From JABFRJ01 sp031374735 (lineage in GTDB: Bacteria; Pseudomonadota; Alphaproteobacteria; Rhizobiales; Hyphomicrobiaceae): DNA of 64,000 bases. A program made the translations under genes and the position numbers. This document shows positions 1 to 9,157 of this stretch, in pieces. The notes beneath the pieces are model-generated. The model was not told the origin of the DNA and did not search any database. It saw only the letters and a list, made by a program, of their open reading frames with translations. The stretch lies in the NCBI GenBank assembly GCA_031374735.1, contig JANMGQ010000235.1, positions 62,001-126,000 on the forward strand, written 5' to 3'. The stretch's first letter is position 1; the number at the start of each line of letters is the position of its first letter.

Positions 1-172
1 TGGCCATGTCGAGGAAAAAGACGCCGGTGACGTGGAGCGCCAGCCATGCGCTGATGATCGACCCCGCGAGACCGAGGCCAACGGCCGTCTGATAGCCGAT
101 GGAGAGCGGGTCCAGGCGGCGGTTCTGTGCTGTTACGGTTCTCGTCGTTCCCGGCATTGTGGCGTCGGTCAT
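1..172 (-). CDS. N-terminal part of a membrane protein (runs off the left edge)
   Basis: Reading the minus strand from an ATG at 172 gives 57 codons open to the window edge. The first 20 or so residues are polar (MTDATMPGTTRTVTAQNRR). They are followed by LDPLSIGYQTAVGLGLAG and a hydrophobic stretch (IISAWLALHVTGVFFLDMA) that looks like the first membrane segment. Codons are GC-rich at third positions, as in the neighbouring real genes. The segment resembles the start of desaturase- or hydroxylase-type membrane proteins, but too little is visible to assign a family. It is divergent from the acyltransferase at 507. Confidence 0.5.
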   Translation of the reverse strand, partial: MTDATMPGTTRTVTAQNRRLDPLSIGYQTAVGLGLAGSIISAWLALHVTGVFFLDMA

Positions 173-506
173 GGCGTGCAGCTCGGGTGAGCCGCGCACG
201 ACTGGGCCAGTGCGCGACCTCGGCAACGATAGCTTCAGATCCAACATGACATACAGAATTGCAGGCATTGAACCAAGGGGCCGCAATCGACGGGACAAAC
301 CTGTTTAAGGTGCGGCTGCCGATTAACCGATACGCGCGCTTAAAAGAGGGTGCGCCGGACAGTTTTGCTCACTATTGCTACACTTCTGCTTGTTAAAGCG
401 TCACATCTCTGCGACTGTTATGGGCGTAGGTCCGTCATCGGCTAAACATGTTCGTGCTGGTCGTGCTGCTCTCGCTAAGGGCGTCCGCTCAGCCGGGGAG
501 CCTTCC
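173..506. promoter_or_regulatory. Divergent intergenic region
   Basis: These 334 bases separate the left-edge minus-strand gene from the acyltransferase. They are less GC-rich than the flanking genes, and short open frames here show no coding character. The region must carry promoters for both directions. I see no convincing -35/-10 pair, operator or terminator. A ggggag Shine-Dalgarno sequence at 495-500 serves the gene starting at 507. Confidence 0.4.
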
Positions 507-2336
507 ATGATCCATCTGAGCGGCGTTGACGCTTCGTTCCTGCATCTCGAAACACCTGAGATGCCGATGCATGTCGGCAGCCTGCACCTGCTGGACTTGC
601 CCGCGGGGTACAAGGGCGACTTCTACGAGGACGTGGTCAAGCACGTTTCGGAGCGCATCCACCTCGCGTCCGTCTTCGAGCGCAAGCTCGCGCAGATGCC
701 GTTCGAGATGTCGAACCCGGTGTGGGTGGATGATGACGACATCGACATCGAATACCACATTCGCCGCATCGTGCTCTCGAAGCCCGGCACCATGGAGCAG
801 CTGCAGGCCTATGTCGGCCGCCTGCATTCCACGCTGCTGGATCGCTCGCGCCCTCTGTGGGAAATGTACGTCATCGAAGGCCTGAAGTCCGGCCAGATGG
901 CGTTTTACGCCAAGGTGCACCACGCGGCCATCGATGGCCAAGCTGGCGTTGCGCTGGGCAAGGCGTTGTACAGTCTGACGCCGGACGCGGGGCCAGTACG
1001 CAAGGCGCGGGTGCGGGCGCGGTCTAATCAATATCAGCTCGGCGTTGCGGAACTTGCGACGGCTGCCATGCAGAACACCGTGCAGCAGTATGTCAAACTG
1101 GTCACCACCCTGCCGAATGCCGTGCGCGCCATGGCGAGTGTGACGATCCCTGCCTTCACACAATTGGCTCAGGGCATGGCCAAGCTCAATCCGTTGACCG
1201 GTGGCATGGCCAACCTGGCACTGCCCGACCTGACCAAGCCCAACATGGGCCTTGGTTCGCTCGGTCTTGGGCCGCGTACGCCGCTCAATGTCTCGATCAC
1301 CAACCAGCGCGCCTTTGCCGGCCGTTCTGTTTCGCTCGCCGAGACCAAGGGTCTCGCCAAGCGTGTTGGCGTGTCGCTGAACGACATGGTCATGGCTGCC
1401 TGCGCGGGCGCGTTGCGCAAGTACATGCGCGAACTCGACGTCAAACTCGACAAACCCATGACAGCGGCCATTCCCGTCAGCCTGCGTGAAGCGGGCAACG
1501 AGGACCCGAACAACCAAGTCACGATGATGCTGGCCTCGCTCGCGACCGATGTGAAGGACCCGCTCGAGCGGCTGAAGGCCATCCACTTGTCGACCGCGTC
1601 CAGCAAAGAACTGACGGGTGCGTTCAAGGCTGCGATCCCCACCGACTTCCCGTCCTTCGGTGCGCCCTGGATCATGACCGGTCTCGCAACCCTGTTCGGT
1701 CGCTCAAAAATTGCCGACAACGTGCCGCCGATCGCCAATGTCGCGATTTCGAACGTACCCGGCGTGCCCGTGCCGCTGTATCTGGCTGGCGCGAAAATGG
1801 TGTCATACTTCCCGGTCTCCATACCGGCCCACGGCTGCGCCCTGAACATCACCGTGCAGAGCTACAACGGCTCGCTCGACTATGGCCTCACGGCCTGCCG
1901 CCGCGCGGTGCCTGATGTGGCCGACATCGCGGACTACATCGTCGAAGCCCATGCTGAACTCGCCAAGCTGATCATGGCCTTGCCAGCACCGGCTGCAGCG
2001 CCAAAACCGGTCGATGTCAAATCTGGCGTTGCCATGCCCAAGATGGCGACGCCCCCGCCCGTGGCACCGCCGAAGGCGCCGGCCATGCCGGCCCAATTGC
2101 CAACTGTCCTGATGTCGAATGGCAGCGGCTCACCGGTTGCCGCCCAGTCCATGCCGGCGTCCGTCGCAGCGCCTGTTGTCAAGTCTGAGGTGCCGGCTGC
2201 AGCCGTCAGTGCCAAGCCGGGTCGCAAGACGGCGGCCAAAGGTGCAGCGCCAGCTGCCAAAGCAAAGTCGCCCCCCGGCGCCAAGAAGCCGCGCCAGAAA
2301 CGCGCAACGGCGGCTCCAAAAGACGTCATGAACTGA
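507..2336 (+). CDS. Wax ester synthase/diacylglycerol acyltransferase (WS/DGAT) with Ala/Pro/Lys-rich tail
   Basis: The 609-residue product belongs to the WS/DGAT family, which joins fatty acyl-CoA to long-chain alcohols or diacylglycerol to make storage wax esters or triacylglycerol at the membrane. The start MIHLSGVDASFLHLET is the usual family N-terminus, and the acyltransferase motif HHxxxDG is present as VHHAAIDG at residues 138-144. ATG 507 is chosen because it follows ggggag by six bases; upstream in-frame codons lack an RBS and are not family-like. The catalytic part ends near residue 491. The last 118 residues are low-complexity, rich in Ala and Pro, and end in AAK/KKPRQKR-type basic repeats that ordinary WS/DGAT enzymes lack. 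No other lipid-storage gene adjoins it. Confidence 0.9.
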   Translation: MIHLSGVDASFLHLETPEMPMHVGSLHLLDLPAGYKGDFYEDVVKHVSERIHLASVFERKLAQMPFEMSNPVWVDDDDIDIEYHIRRIVLSKPGTMEQLQAYVGRLHSTLLDRSRPLWEMYVIEGLKSGQMAFYAKVHHAAIDGQAGVALGKALYSLTPDAGPVRKARVRARSNQYQLGVAELATAAMQNTVQQYVKLVTTLPNAVRAMASVTIPAFTQLAQGMAKLNPLTGGMANLALPDLTKPNMGLGSLGLGPRTPLNVSITNQRAFAGRSVSLAETKGLAKRVGVSLNDMVMAACAGALRKYMRELDVKLDKPMTAAIPVSLREAGNEDPNNQVTMMLASLATDVKDPLERLKAIHLSTASSKELTGAFKAAIPTDFPSFGAPWIMTGLATLFGRSKIADNVPPIANVAISNVPGVPVPLYLAGAKMVSYFPVSIPAHGCALNITVQSYNGSLDYGLTACRRAVPDVADIADYIVEAHAELAKLIMALPAPAAAPKPVDVKSGVAMPKMATPPPVAPPKAPAMPAQLPTVLMSNGSGSPVAAQSMPASVAAPVVKSEVPAAAVSAKPGRKTAAKGAAPAAKAKSPPGAKKPRQKRATAAPKDVMN

Positions 2337-2470
2337 CCAGAACGCTGAGGAGCGGCGCGGAGAACAGCGGAGGGGCAGGGCAAACAATCAGATGATGGAC
2401 TGCAATCCGTTTGGTCTGTTTGGCCGGTCATACCAGCAGCGAAAATTTCTGACTGAAGACTTATCCCCCT

Positions 2471-2620
2471 CCCACTGTCATGGCCGGGCTTGTCCCGGCC
2501 ACCCATCGCGCAACAAGCGCGGCGGCGTTTATGGAGGTGAGACGTCTCTACATGCTGACACCAGCCGCGTGCGCTGCGCGATGGGTGGCCGGCACGACTG
2601 GCCGGCCATGACAGTATGGG
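2471..2620. repeat. Long imperfect inverted repeat, 'tcatggccggg' family
   Basis: The arms are at about 2471-2510 and 2577-2620. Each contains a smaller palindrome (tggccgggcttgtcccggcc on the left, ggccggcacgactggccggc on the right). The outer parts pair as ccactgtcatgg with ccatgacagt, and cacccatcgcg with cgcgatgggtg. A second element of the same design lies at 30515-30666. Related intergenic repeats are widespread in Hyphomicrobiales. It fills most of the 318-base gap 2337-2654 between two convergent genes, where a long RNA hairpin could limit read-through. No gene is visible in that gap. Confidence 0.8.
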
Positions 2621-2654
2621 GAGGCGCATCCGTCAAAAATTCTGGCCGCTGGTA

Positions 2655-3965
2655 TTACTCCCGCCCCCGCTTATCCACCACGCGGCGTGCTTTGCCTTGG
2701 CTGCGCTCGACGGCGCCGGGTTCGGTCACCGTGACCTTGGCGGACGAGCCGATGTTGTCCTTGATCAACCGCGCGAGTGCGGCGCTGGCCGCACTGCGCG
2801 CTTCGGCGCCGGCTGCGTCCGGCAGCGCCTCGACCAGCACCTCCATCTCATCGAGCCGGCTCTCGCGCGTCAGTACAACTTGGTAATGACCGGAGAGCCC
2901 ATTCACGCGCAAAATCTGCTCCTCTATCTGCGTCGGGAACACGTTGACGCCGCGCACGATCATCATGTCGTCGGAGCGGCCGGTGACCTTCTCCATGCGC
3001 CGCATGGTGCGCGCGGTGCCGGGCAGCAGGCGTGTCAGATCGCGCGTGCGATAGCGGATGATCGGCATCGCCTCTTTCGTGAGAGAGGTGAAGACCAGTT
3101 CGCCCTTTCCGCCATCGGGCAGAACAGCGCCGGTCTCGGGATCGATCACTTCAGGGTAGAAATGATCCTCCCACAGATGCAGGCCATCTTTGGTCTCGAC
3201 GCACTCGCACGCAACGCCTGGGCCAATCACCTCGGACAAGCCGTAGATGTCGACCGCGTGCATATCAAACGCACGCTCGATCTCTTCTCGCATGCCGTTG
3301 GTCCACGGCTCCGCGCCGAAGATGCCGACCTTGAGCGAGGATTTGCGCGGGTCGAGGCCCTGGCGCTTGAACTCGTCCAGGATCGACAGCATGTAGCTCG
3401 GCGTGACGGTGATGACGTCGGGCTGGAAATCTGTGATCAGCTGTACCTGCCGTTCGGTCATGCCACCTGAAATGGGCACGACGGATATGCCGAGTTTTTC
3501 CGCACCGTGATGGATGCCAAGGCCGCCTGTGAACAAGCCGTAACCATAGGCATTGTGGATCATCATGCCTTTGCGCGCGCCAGCCGCTCGCAGCGATCGC
3601 GCGACCACTGCGGCCCACATGTCGACGTCAGCGGCGGTATAGCCGACCACAGTGGGCTTGCCGGTCGTGCCAGACGAAGCATGGATGCGCGACAGCTTCT
3701 CGCGCGGCACGGCGAACAGCTTGAATGGATAGTTCTCGCGTAAGTCCGATTTCACCGTGAACGGGAATTTGGCGAGGTCGCCGAGGCTTTTGAGATCATC
3801 AGGGCGAACGCCCGCAGTATCGAAGGCGGTGCGATAATGCGGCACATTTTCGTAGGCGTGCCGAAGAGACCATTTCAGCCGTGTCAGCTGCAGATCGCGG
3901 ATCACGTCGATGGGCGCGATCTCGATCGGATCGAGTTCGAATTTCTGCGGCGTCAAGTCGAGCAT
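2655..3965 (-). CDS. paaK: Phenylacetate-CoA ligase
   Basis: The 436-residue protein is a PaaK-type adenylate-forming enzyme that activates phenylacetate (or a similar aryl acid) to its CoA thioester through an acyl-AMP. The phosphate-binding motif ASSGTTGKPTVVGYT is clear near residue 100, followed by the family blocks YGLSEVIGPGVACEC, HLWEDHFYPEVIDP and PIIRYRTRDLTRLLPG. Its length matches the family (about 430). The start at 3965 gives the usual MLDLTPQKFELDPIE opening. No paaABCDE epoxidase or paaF/G/H/Z gene is in the window, so the ring-opening route is not encoded here. CoA-ester enzymes follow upstream on the same strand. Confidence 0.9.
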   Translation of the reverse strand: MLDLTPQKFELDPIEIAPIDVIRDLQLTRLKWSLRHAYENVPHYRTAFDTAGVRPDDLKSLGDLAKFPFTVKSDLRENYPFKLFAVPREKLSRIHASSGTTGKPTVVGYTAADVDMWAAVVARSLRAAGARKGMMIHNAYGYGLFTGGLGIHHGAEKLGISVVPISGGMTERQVQLITDFQPDVITVTPSYMLSILDEFKRQGLDPRKSSLKVGIFGAEPWTNGMREEIERAFDMHAVDIYGLSEVIGPGVACECVETKDGLHLWEDHFYPEVIDPETGAVLPDGGKGELVFTSLTKEAMPIIRYRTRDLTRLLPGTARTMRRMEKVTGRSDDMMIVRGVNVFPTQIEEQILRVNGLSGHYQVVLTRESRLDEMEVLVEALPDAAGAEARSAASAALARLIKDNIGSSAKVTVTEPGAVERSQGKARRVVDKRGRE

Positions 3966-4073
3966 GGCATGTCTCAGTGCGATTTTTTTTCTGTGTTAGT
4001 GCGAATGCGCGGTGGCGGCCGCGTGCGCGTACGGAGACATCGGTGTGCGGGCACACATCAAGAGCCGCAACCG

Positions 4074-5117
4074 TTACCCCTTGCTCGCAACCAGCCGGGC
4101 CAAGTCGACGATCACCTTTGCCTGCTTCCACGTGGCGTCGTCCTGCATCTTGCCGTCGATCATGACGGCACCCGAGCCGTCGGGCATGGCGGCGATGATC
4201 TTCTCGGCGAAGGCGACTTCAGCAGGGTCAGGCGAGAACACGCGCTTGGCAATCTCGATCTGGGTGGGATGCAGCGACCACGCACCGACGCAGCCCATCA
4301 GGAAGGCGTTGCGGAATTGTGCTTCGCAGGCGGCCGTATCCGAGAAATCACCGAACGGGCCGTAGAAGGCCTTCAAGCCGTAGGACACGCACGCGTCGAC
4401 CATCTTGGCGAATGTGTAGTGCCACAGATCCTGCTGGGCGAACGCGCGCGGCGCTTTCGGGTCAGCCCCGGGATCAGCCAACACGCCGTACATGGGATGC
4501 CCGCCGCCAACGCGCGTCGTCTTCATGCCGCGCGAGGCCGCAAGGTCGGCCGGGCCAAGGCTCATGCCATGCATGCGCGGGCTGGATGCTGCGATGGCCT
4601 CGACGTTCTTGACCCCCTCGGCCGTTTCCAGGATCGCGTGGATGAGGATCGGTTTCTCGATGTTGTGGCGCGCTTCAAGCTGCGCGAGCAGTTGGTCGAG
4701 GTAGTGCACATCCCAGGGGCCCTCGACCTTCGGCAGCATGATCACGTCGAGCTTCGATCCGACGGCCGGCACGATCTGCAGGATGTCGTCGAGCACCCAG
4801 GGTGAGTTGAGGCAGTTGATGCGCGTCCATAGGCCCGCGCCCGTGCTGCCGGTCCCGCCGAAGTCGTTGTCCTGCGCCATCTTGATGAACCCGGCGCGCG
4901 CATTGGCTTTCTGGTCCGCTGGGATCGCGTCTTCCAAGTTGCCGAGCACGACGTCGACCTGCTTGATCAGTTCGCCGACTTTGCCGCGCATCTTGTCCAT
5001 GTGCGGCGGCACGAAGTGGATCATGCGCTCAAGCCGCACGGGAAGTTGACGCAAGGGCTGAGGCGCGCCAGCCGCAAGGGCTGCGTAGAAGCGATGCGGC
5101 GGGCGAATGGCGGTCAT
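4074..5117 (-). CDS. HpcH/HpaI aldolase / citrate-lyase-beta family CoA-ester lyase
   Basis: The 347-residue protein has the TIM-barrel pattern of the CitE/malyl-CoA lyase family: VDVVLGNLEDAIPADQK near the N-terminus, a metal-site ILIHAILETAEGVKNVEAIA segment, and MHGMSLGPADLAASRGM. Family members cleave or form (S)-malyl-CoA, beta-methylmalyl-CoA or citramalyl-CoA with Mg2+. The substrate cannot be told from sequence alone. The C-terminal SLHPTQIEIAKRVFSP block is typical of acyl-CoA lyases of this group rather than HpaI aldolases. It lies 108 bases upstream of paaK and 159 bases downstream of an acyl-CoA dehydrogenase on the same strand, so the three may act on related CoA esters. Confidence 0.82.
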   Translation of the reverse strand: MTAIRPPHRFYAALAAGAPQPLRQLPVRLERMIHFVPPHMDKMRGKVGELIKQVDVVLGNLEDAIPADQKANARAGFIKMAQDNDFGGTGSTGAGLWTRINCLNSPWVLDDILQIVPAVGSKLDVIMLPKVEGPWDVHYLDQLLAQLEARHNIEKPILIHAILETAEGVKNVEAIAASSPRMHGMSLGPADLAASRGMKTTRVGGGHPMYGVLADPGADPKAPRAFAQQDLWHYTFAKMVDACVSYGLKAFYGPFGDFSDTAACEAQFRNAFLMGCVGAWSLHPTQIEIAKRVFSPDPAEVAFAEKIIAAMPDGSGAVMIDGKMQDDATWKQAKVIVDLARLVASKG

Positions 5118-5276
5118 GAGCGGCGTCCCGATTGCGATGTTGCGCTGCGGTATCAGATCTTGGGGGGCAAGCGGAAGCGGCGGCTACATGAATATCGCCT
5201 GGCTACGACCCAGCCGGTCACAAGCAGCACGGGCCACCGAGACGCGCCGGCGAGCACAGCCAAGACCTCCCGCCCC

Positions 5277-6416
5277 TCACAAACTGCGAGCGATCAATTC
5301 CTTCATGATCTCATTCGTGCCGCCATAAATCTTCTGCACACGTGCGTCGGCATAGGCGCGTGCGATCGGGTATTCCCACATGTAGCCGTAGCCGCCGAAC
5401 AGCTGCACACATTGATCGATGACGCGACACTGTGTTTCGCTCGACCACCACTTGTTCATGGCGGCGGTGACGACATCGAGCTTGCCCTGCAAATGCAGCT
5501 CCAGACAGCGATCCGTGAACACGCGGGCCACTTCGACCTCGGTCTTCAATTCCGCCAGCTTGTGCTTGATGGCCTGGAACTCGCCGATGGACTTGCCGAA
5601 CGCCTTGCGCTCCTTGGTGTAATCGATGGTCCACTGGAGTGCGCCTTCCATGGCGGCCACACCCTGGATGCCGATCATCAACCGCTCCTGCGGCAGCTCC
5701 TGCATGAGATATTGAAAGCCCTTGCCCTCCTCGCCGAGGATGTTCGAGGGTGGCAGATGCACATTGTCGAAGAACAGCTCCGATGTGTCCTGAGCCTTCA
5801 GGCCGACCTTGTCGAGGTTGCGCCCGCGCGTGAACCCCGCACGCTCACGCTCGACCAGGATCAGCGACGTGCCCTTGGCGCCTTGGCTCGGATCGGTCTT
5901 GGCGACGACGACGACGACGTCGGCCATCTGGCCGTTGGTGATGAAGGTTTTCGAGCCGTTGAGGACGATCTCGTTGCCTTTTCGCACGGCGTTGGTTTTG
6001 ACGCCCTGCAGGTCGCTGCCCGTGCCCGGTTCAGTCATGGCAATGGCGCCGATGATCTCGCCTTTGGCCATACGCGGCAGGATTGAGCGCTTCTGCTCTT
6101 CCGAGCCGTAGTGGAGGATGTAGGGCGCGATGATGTCGGAGTGCAGGGCGAAACCCGGCCCGGTGAAGCCCGCGCGGTTCAGTTCCTCCATGACAACAGC
6201 GCTCATGGCGAAATCTGCGCCGCCGCCGCCGTATTCCTCGGGCACGTTGGCGAGCAGCAGGCCGGCCTTGCCGGCTTTCAACCAGACCTCGCGACTGACG
6301 GCGCCCTCTTTCTCCCACTGCGCATGATGGGGCGCGACTTCCTTGTCGAGAAAGGCGCGCACGGAGGCACGAAAGGCCTCGTGGTCCTCATTGAAGACAG
6401 TGCGGGGAATGGACAT
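5277..6416 (-). CDS. Acyl-CoA dehydrogenase
   Basis: The 379-residue flavoprotein shows the acyl-CoA dehydrogenase signature: AIAMTEPGTGSDLQGVKTNA (FAD/substrate region), SKTFITNGQMADVVVVVAKT, and the C-terminal block QCVQLFGGYGYMWEYPIAR followed by QKIYGGTNEIMKELIARSL. These enzymes desaturate acyl-CoA at the alpha-beta bond and pass electrons to ETF. The N-terminus IPRTVFNEDHEAFRASVRAF resembles the long-chain/citronellyl type. ATG 6416 is preferred because ggag precedes it by six bases; a GTG eight codons upstream has no such site. It is co-directional with the CoA-ester lyase and paaK. Confidence 0.9.
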   Translation of the reverse strand: MSIPRTVFNEDHEAFRASVRAFLDKEVAPHHAQWEKEGAVSREVWLKAGKAGLLLANVPEEYGGGGADFAMSAVVMEELNRAGFTGPGFALHSDIIAPYILHYGSEEQKRSILPRMAKGEIIGAIAMTEPGTGSDLQGVKTNAVRKGNEIVLNGSKTFITNGQMADVVVVVAKTDPSQGAKGTSLILVERERAGFTRGRNLDKVGLKAQDTSELFFDNVHLPPSNILGEEGKGFQYLMQELPQERLMIGIQGVAAMEGALQWTIDYTKERKAFGKSIGEFQAIKHKLAELKTEVEVARVFTDRCLELHLQGKLDVVTAAMNKWWSSETQCRVIDQCVQLFGGYGYMWEYPIARAYADARVQKIYGGTNEIMKELIARSL

Positions 6417-6508
6417 CGACGGCTCCGGCAGCTGAGACACCGAACGCTAGCGCTTTGCGCGGCGCAAGGAAACACGCCACTGGCTTTCGCAACTGGCCGC
6501 TCGCATCC

Positions 6509-7927
6509 TCATCCGGGGATCTGGATTTGCAGCACTTGGTCTTTCCGCTTGACGGAAATCTGCCACAGCCGCTGCCGGGCTTTCACAATGCGCTCCATCG
6601 TCTGCACGTTGTCGATGGGTTGCTGCATGACCTGCAGGATCACGTCCCCGGGTCTGAAGCCAACATTGGCCGCGACCGAGTTCGGCCGTACCGAAAGGAT
6701 CGCTACACCCCCGTCCTCGTCGATGCCGAGTTCGTCTGCAACAGCGCCAAAAATGTTTGACACGCGCGCGCCGTCAAAGGGGTGCACACCCGAGAGATTG
6801 CGCACGTCGTCTTTGCCAGCCTGAGGCGCGGCCGCGAGGGTCAATGGCAGGGAGAGGCGACGACCTTTGCGGATGACGTCAAGGCGTGTCTGATTGCCGA
6901 TGCCGCGGGTTGTCAGGCGATAGAAAATTGCGCGCGGATCGGCGACATCCGTGCCATCGACCATCGTGATGACGTCGCCGACCTGCAATCCGGCTGATTG
7001 CGCCGGACTGCCGGCGGCGATCTTCGTGACGACGGCGCCTGCGGCCCGTTCGATGCCGAGGCTGTCGGCGACGTCGCGTGTCAACGCTTCGAGCTTGGCT
7101 CCGAGCCAGGGGCGCTCGACTTTGCGGCCGGCGGCTGCACTCTCTGCAAACACACGCACGAGGTTCGAGGGGATCGCAAAGCCGATGCCATGTGAGCCGC
7201 CGGAGCGTGAAAAGATGGCTGTATTGATACCAACCAGTTTGCCGTTCATGTCGACCAGCGCGCCGCCGGAGTTGCCGGGGTTGATGGCGGCGTCCGTCTG
7301 AATGAACACCTGCGCATCGGATTGGCCGATCTCGCTGCGGGCGAGAGCCGAAATGATACCCTGCGTAACGGTCTGGCCGACGCCAAACGGGTTGCCGATG
7401 GCGAGCACCATGTCACCCACTTCGAGGCCGTCGGAATCCTCGAAATCAAGAAACTCGAAGCGTGTCGCTCCGCCTTCGAGTCGCAGGATCGCGATATCGG
7501 TTTTTTCGTCGGCCAGGATCACGCGCGCATCGAATTCGCGCTTGTCCGACAGAACGACTTTGATCTCCGCCAACTTGATCTCAGATTGGGCGCCGATCTT
7601 GATCACATGCGTGTTGGTCACCACGATCCCGTCAGGCGAGATAATGACACCTGATCCGAGTGAGTTCTGCATGCGCTCCTGCGGCAGTCCGAACCGATTG
7701 CCGAAGAATTGGCGAAAGAGCGGATCATCCATCATGGGGTTCTGCGGCACGACGGCACGGCCGCGCGCATAGACGTTGACCACCGCCGGCGCTGCTTTTT
7801 TTACCACCGGCGCGAACGAGAACTGCATCACCTCGCGGCTCGGCGGCGGTGCCTTGCGCTGGGCATCAGCCGAAGTCGCGAGCAGCATCACCGCAAGCAG
7901 CCCGCAAAGTGAACGCAGATCGGGCAT
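6509..7927 (-). CDS. Periplasmic serine protease of the DegP/DegQ (HtrA) family
   Basis: The 472-residue exported protein has a signal peptide ending near residue 23 (LLATSADAQ), a trypsin-like domain and two C-terminal PDZ domains. The catalytic triad is visible as His in VVTNTHVIK, Asp in DEKTDIAIL and Ser in NPGNSGGAL. PDZ1 carries GAVVTKIAAGSPAQSAGLQ; PDZ2 carries VAILSVRPNSVAANVGF. HtrA proteins degrade or refold damaged envelope proteins. ATG 7927 follows gagagg; the TTG four codons upstream is rejected. It diverges from an M48 membrane protease across 126 bases, which puts two envelope quality-control enzymes side by side. Confidence 0.92.
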   Translation of the reverse strand: MPDLRSLCGLLAVMLLATSADAQRKAPPPSREVMQFSFAPVVKKAAPAVVNVYARGRAVVPQNPMMDDPLFRQFFGNRFGLPQERMQNSLGSGVIISPDGIVVTNTHVIKIGAQSEIKLAEIKVVLSDKREFDARVILADEKTDIAILRLEGGATRFEFLDFEDSDGLEVGDMVLAIGNPFGVGQTVTQGIISALARSEIGQSDAQVFIQTDAAINPGNSGGALVDMNGKLVGINTAIFSRSGGSHGIGFAIPSNLVRVFAESAAAGRKVERPWLGAKLEALTRDVADSLGIERAAGAVVTKIAAGSPAQSAGLQVGDVITMVDGTDVADPRAIFYRLTTRGIGNQTRLDVIRKGRRLSLPLTLAAAPQAGKDDVRNLSGVHPFDGARVSNIFGAVADELGIDEDGGVAILSVRPNSVAANVGFRPGDVILQVMQQPIDNVQTMERIVKARQRLWQISVKRKDQVLQIQIPG

Positions 7928-8053
7928 CGGACCTCTCAAGGGCAGTCAGTGTTGAACTACGCTCGACATTTCGGCAGTGCAAGGGCGGTGCGCCTACAAC
8001 ATTGGGCGCGCCGCCGTTAGTCGTCGGGCAAGGAAACCGCGATACAGTGGAGC

Positions 8054-9157
8054 ATGATCGCAAAGTCCGGCCTCTACGGGCATATCCAGCGCAACACGGC
8101 GAAAAGCGCCGTCTTGCTTGCGGCCTTCTTTGGCCTGGCGTGGGGGCTCTGGTTCTCTCTGCACGTGTTCTACCAGGCAGTGTTTTGGCGCAACCCGGCT
8201 GGCACATCGTTCGATCTCACCTCACGTTTCAAATCTGTTCTCGCTGATGCCTGGTGGCAGGCGCTGGCGACATGGTGGATCCCGATCGCCGCGGCTCTCG
8301 TCTGGGCCGCAGGGTGCCTGCTGTTCTGCGGCGCGCTCATCCGTCTCGCCACCGGGGCGCGTCCGGTCACGCGCCGCGAACAGCCGCGACTATACACGAT
8401 GGTTGAGAACCTGAGCGTCACAGCCGGCCTGCCGATGCCACGCATCGAGATCATGCCGTCGCCGCAGCTGAACGCCTACGCCGCAGGCTTCGGGCCAAGT
8501 GACGCTGTTATCGCTGTCACGCGGGGGCTCCTCGATGATCTCGAAGACGACGAACTCGAGGCCGTTCTCGCGCACGAGATGGGACATATCCTGAACCGCG
8601 ACATTCGTTTGCTGGTGGTTGCTAATGCACTCGCGAGCGCCTTGGCGATCCTGTTTGCGGCTTTGCGCAGTCGGCGCGTGGATGGTGAATGGCGCAATGA
8701 CGACACAGGCTTTCTCATTCCAGCGAGCCTGTTCGTTGGTGCCATCTTTCTGGTCACGTCTATTCTACCAGCTGTTCTGTTCGTCGTCGTGATCGCGCTG
8801 TTTGCCTTGATGGTGAAGTTTGCACTGTCGCGCTCACGCGAATTCCTCGCCGATGCGGCGGCCGTCGAGCTGACGCGCAATCCAGACGCGCTCATCGCCG
8901 CTCTGATGAAGATCTCCGGCCGCGATCAGGTGCCCGTTACATCGCCTACGGTGCAAGCCATGATGATCTCGTTTGACGGCGGTGATCTGTTCGCGACGCA
9001 CCCGCCAATCGACGACCGCATCGCGGCCTTGCGCAAGCACGCCGGCGGCCGCCTGCGCCCGCGCCGCTGGAAGAACGGCCTGCGCCGTTTCGGCACCTGG
9101 ACGAGGCGCGGCTACAGTGGTTTGCGCAATGGCCGATCCTCGCCCATTCGAGGGTGA
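8054..9157 (+). CDS. M48-family membrane metalloprotease (HtpX/Ste24-like)
   Basis: The 367-residue protein has hydrophobic segments near residues 18-38 and 76-98, then the zinc motif HEMGH in LEAVLAHEMGHILNRD. Two more membrane segments follow (NALASALAILFAAL and a longer stretch around FVGAIFLVTSILPAVLFVVVI), and then the third-ligand helix SRSREFLADAAAVELT. This layout matches HtpX-type proteases that cleave damaged membrane proteins from the cytoplasmic side. The ending ATHPPIDDRIAALRKH is the typical family C-terminus, here with about 40 extra residues. ATG 8054 has ggag three bases upstream. It overlaps the start of the next gene by a few bases. Confidence 0.9.
   Translation: MIAKSGLYGHIQRNTAKSAVLLAAFFGLAWGLWFSLHVFYQAVFWRNPAGTSFDLTSRFKSVLADAWWQALATWWIPIAAALVWAAGCLLFCGALIRLATGARPVTRREQPRLYTMVENLSVTAGLPMPRIEIMPSPQLNAYAAGFGPSDAVIAVTRGLLDDLEDDELEAVLAHEMGHILNRDIRLLVVANALASALAILFAALRSRRVDGEWRNDDTGFLIPASLFVGAIFLVTSILPAVLFVVVIALFALMVKFALSRSREFLADAAAVELTRNPDALIAALMKISGRDQVPVTSPTVQAMMISFDGGDLFATHPPIDDRIAALRKHAGGRLRPRRWKNGLRRFGTWTRRGYSGLRNGRSSPIRG

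Noticed and set aside
99..308. A 69-codon plus-strand frame near the left edge
   Set aside because: It overlaps the minus-strand membrane-protein start and has no family or RBS support.
489..1586. A 365-codon minus-strand frame inside the WS/DGAT gene
   Set aside because: Opposite strand of a gene with clear family motifs, no RBS.
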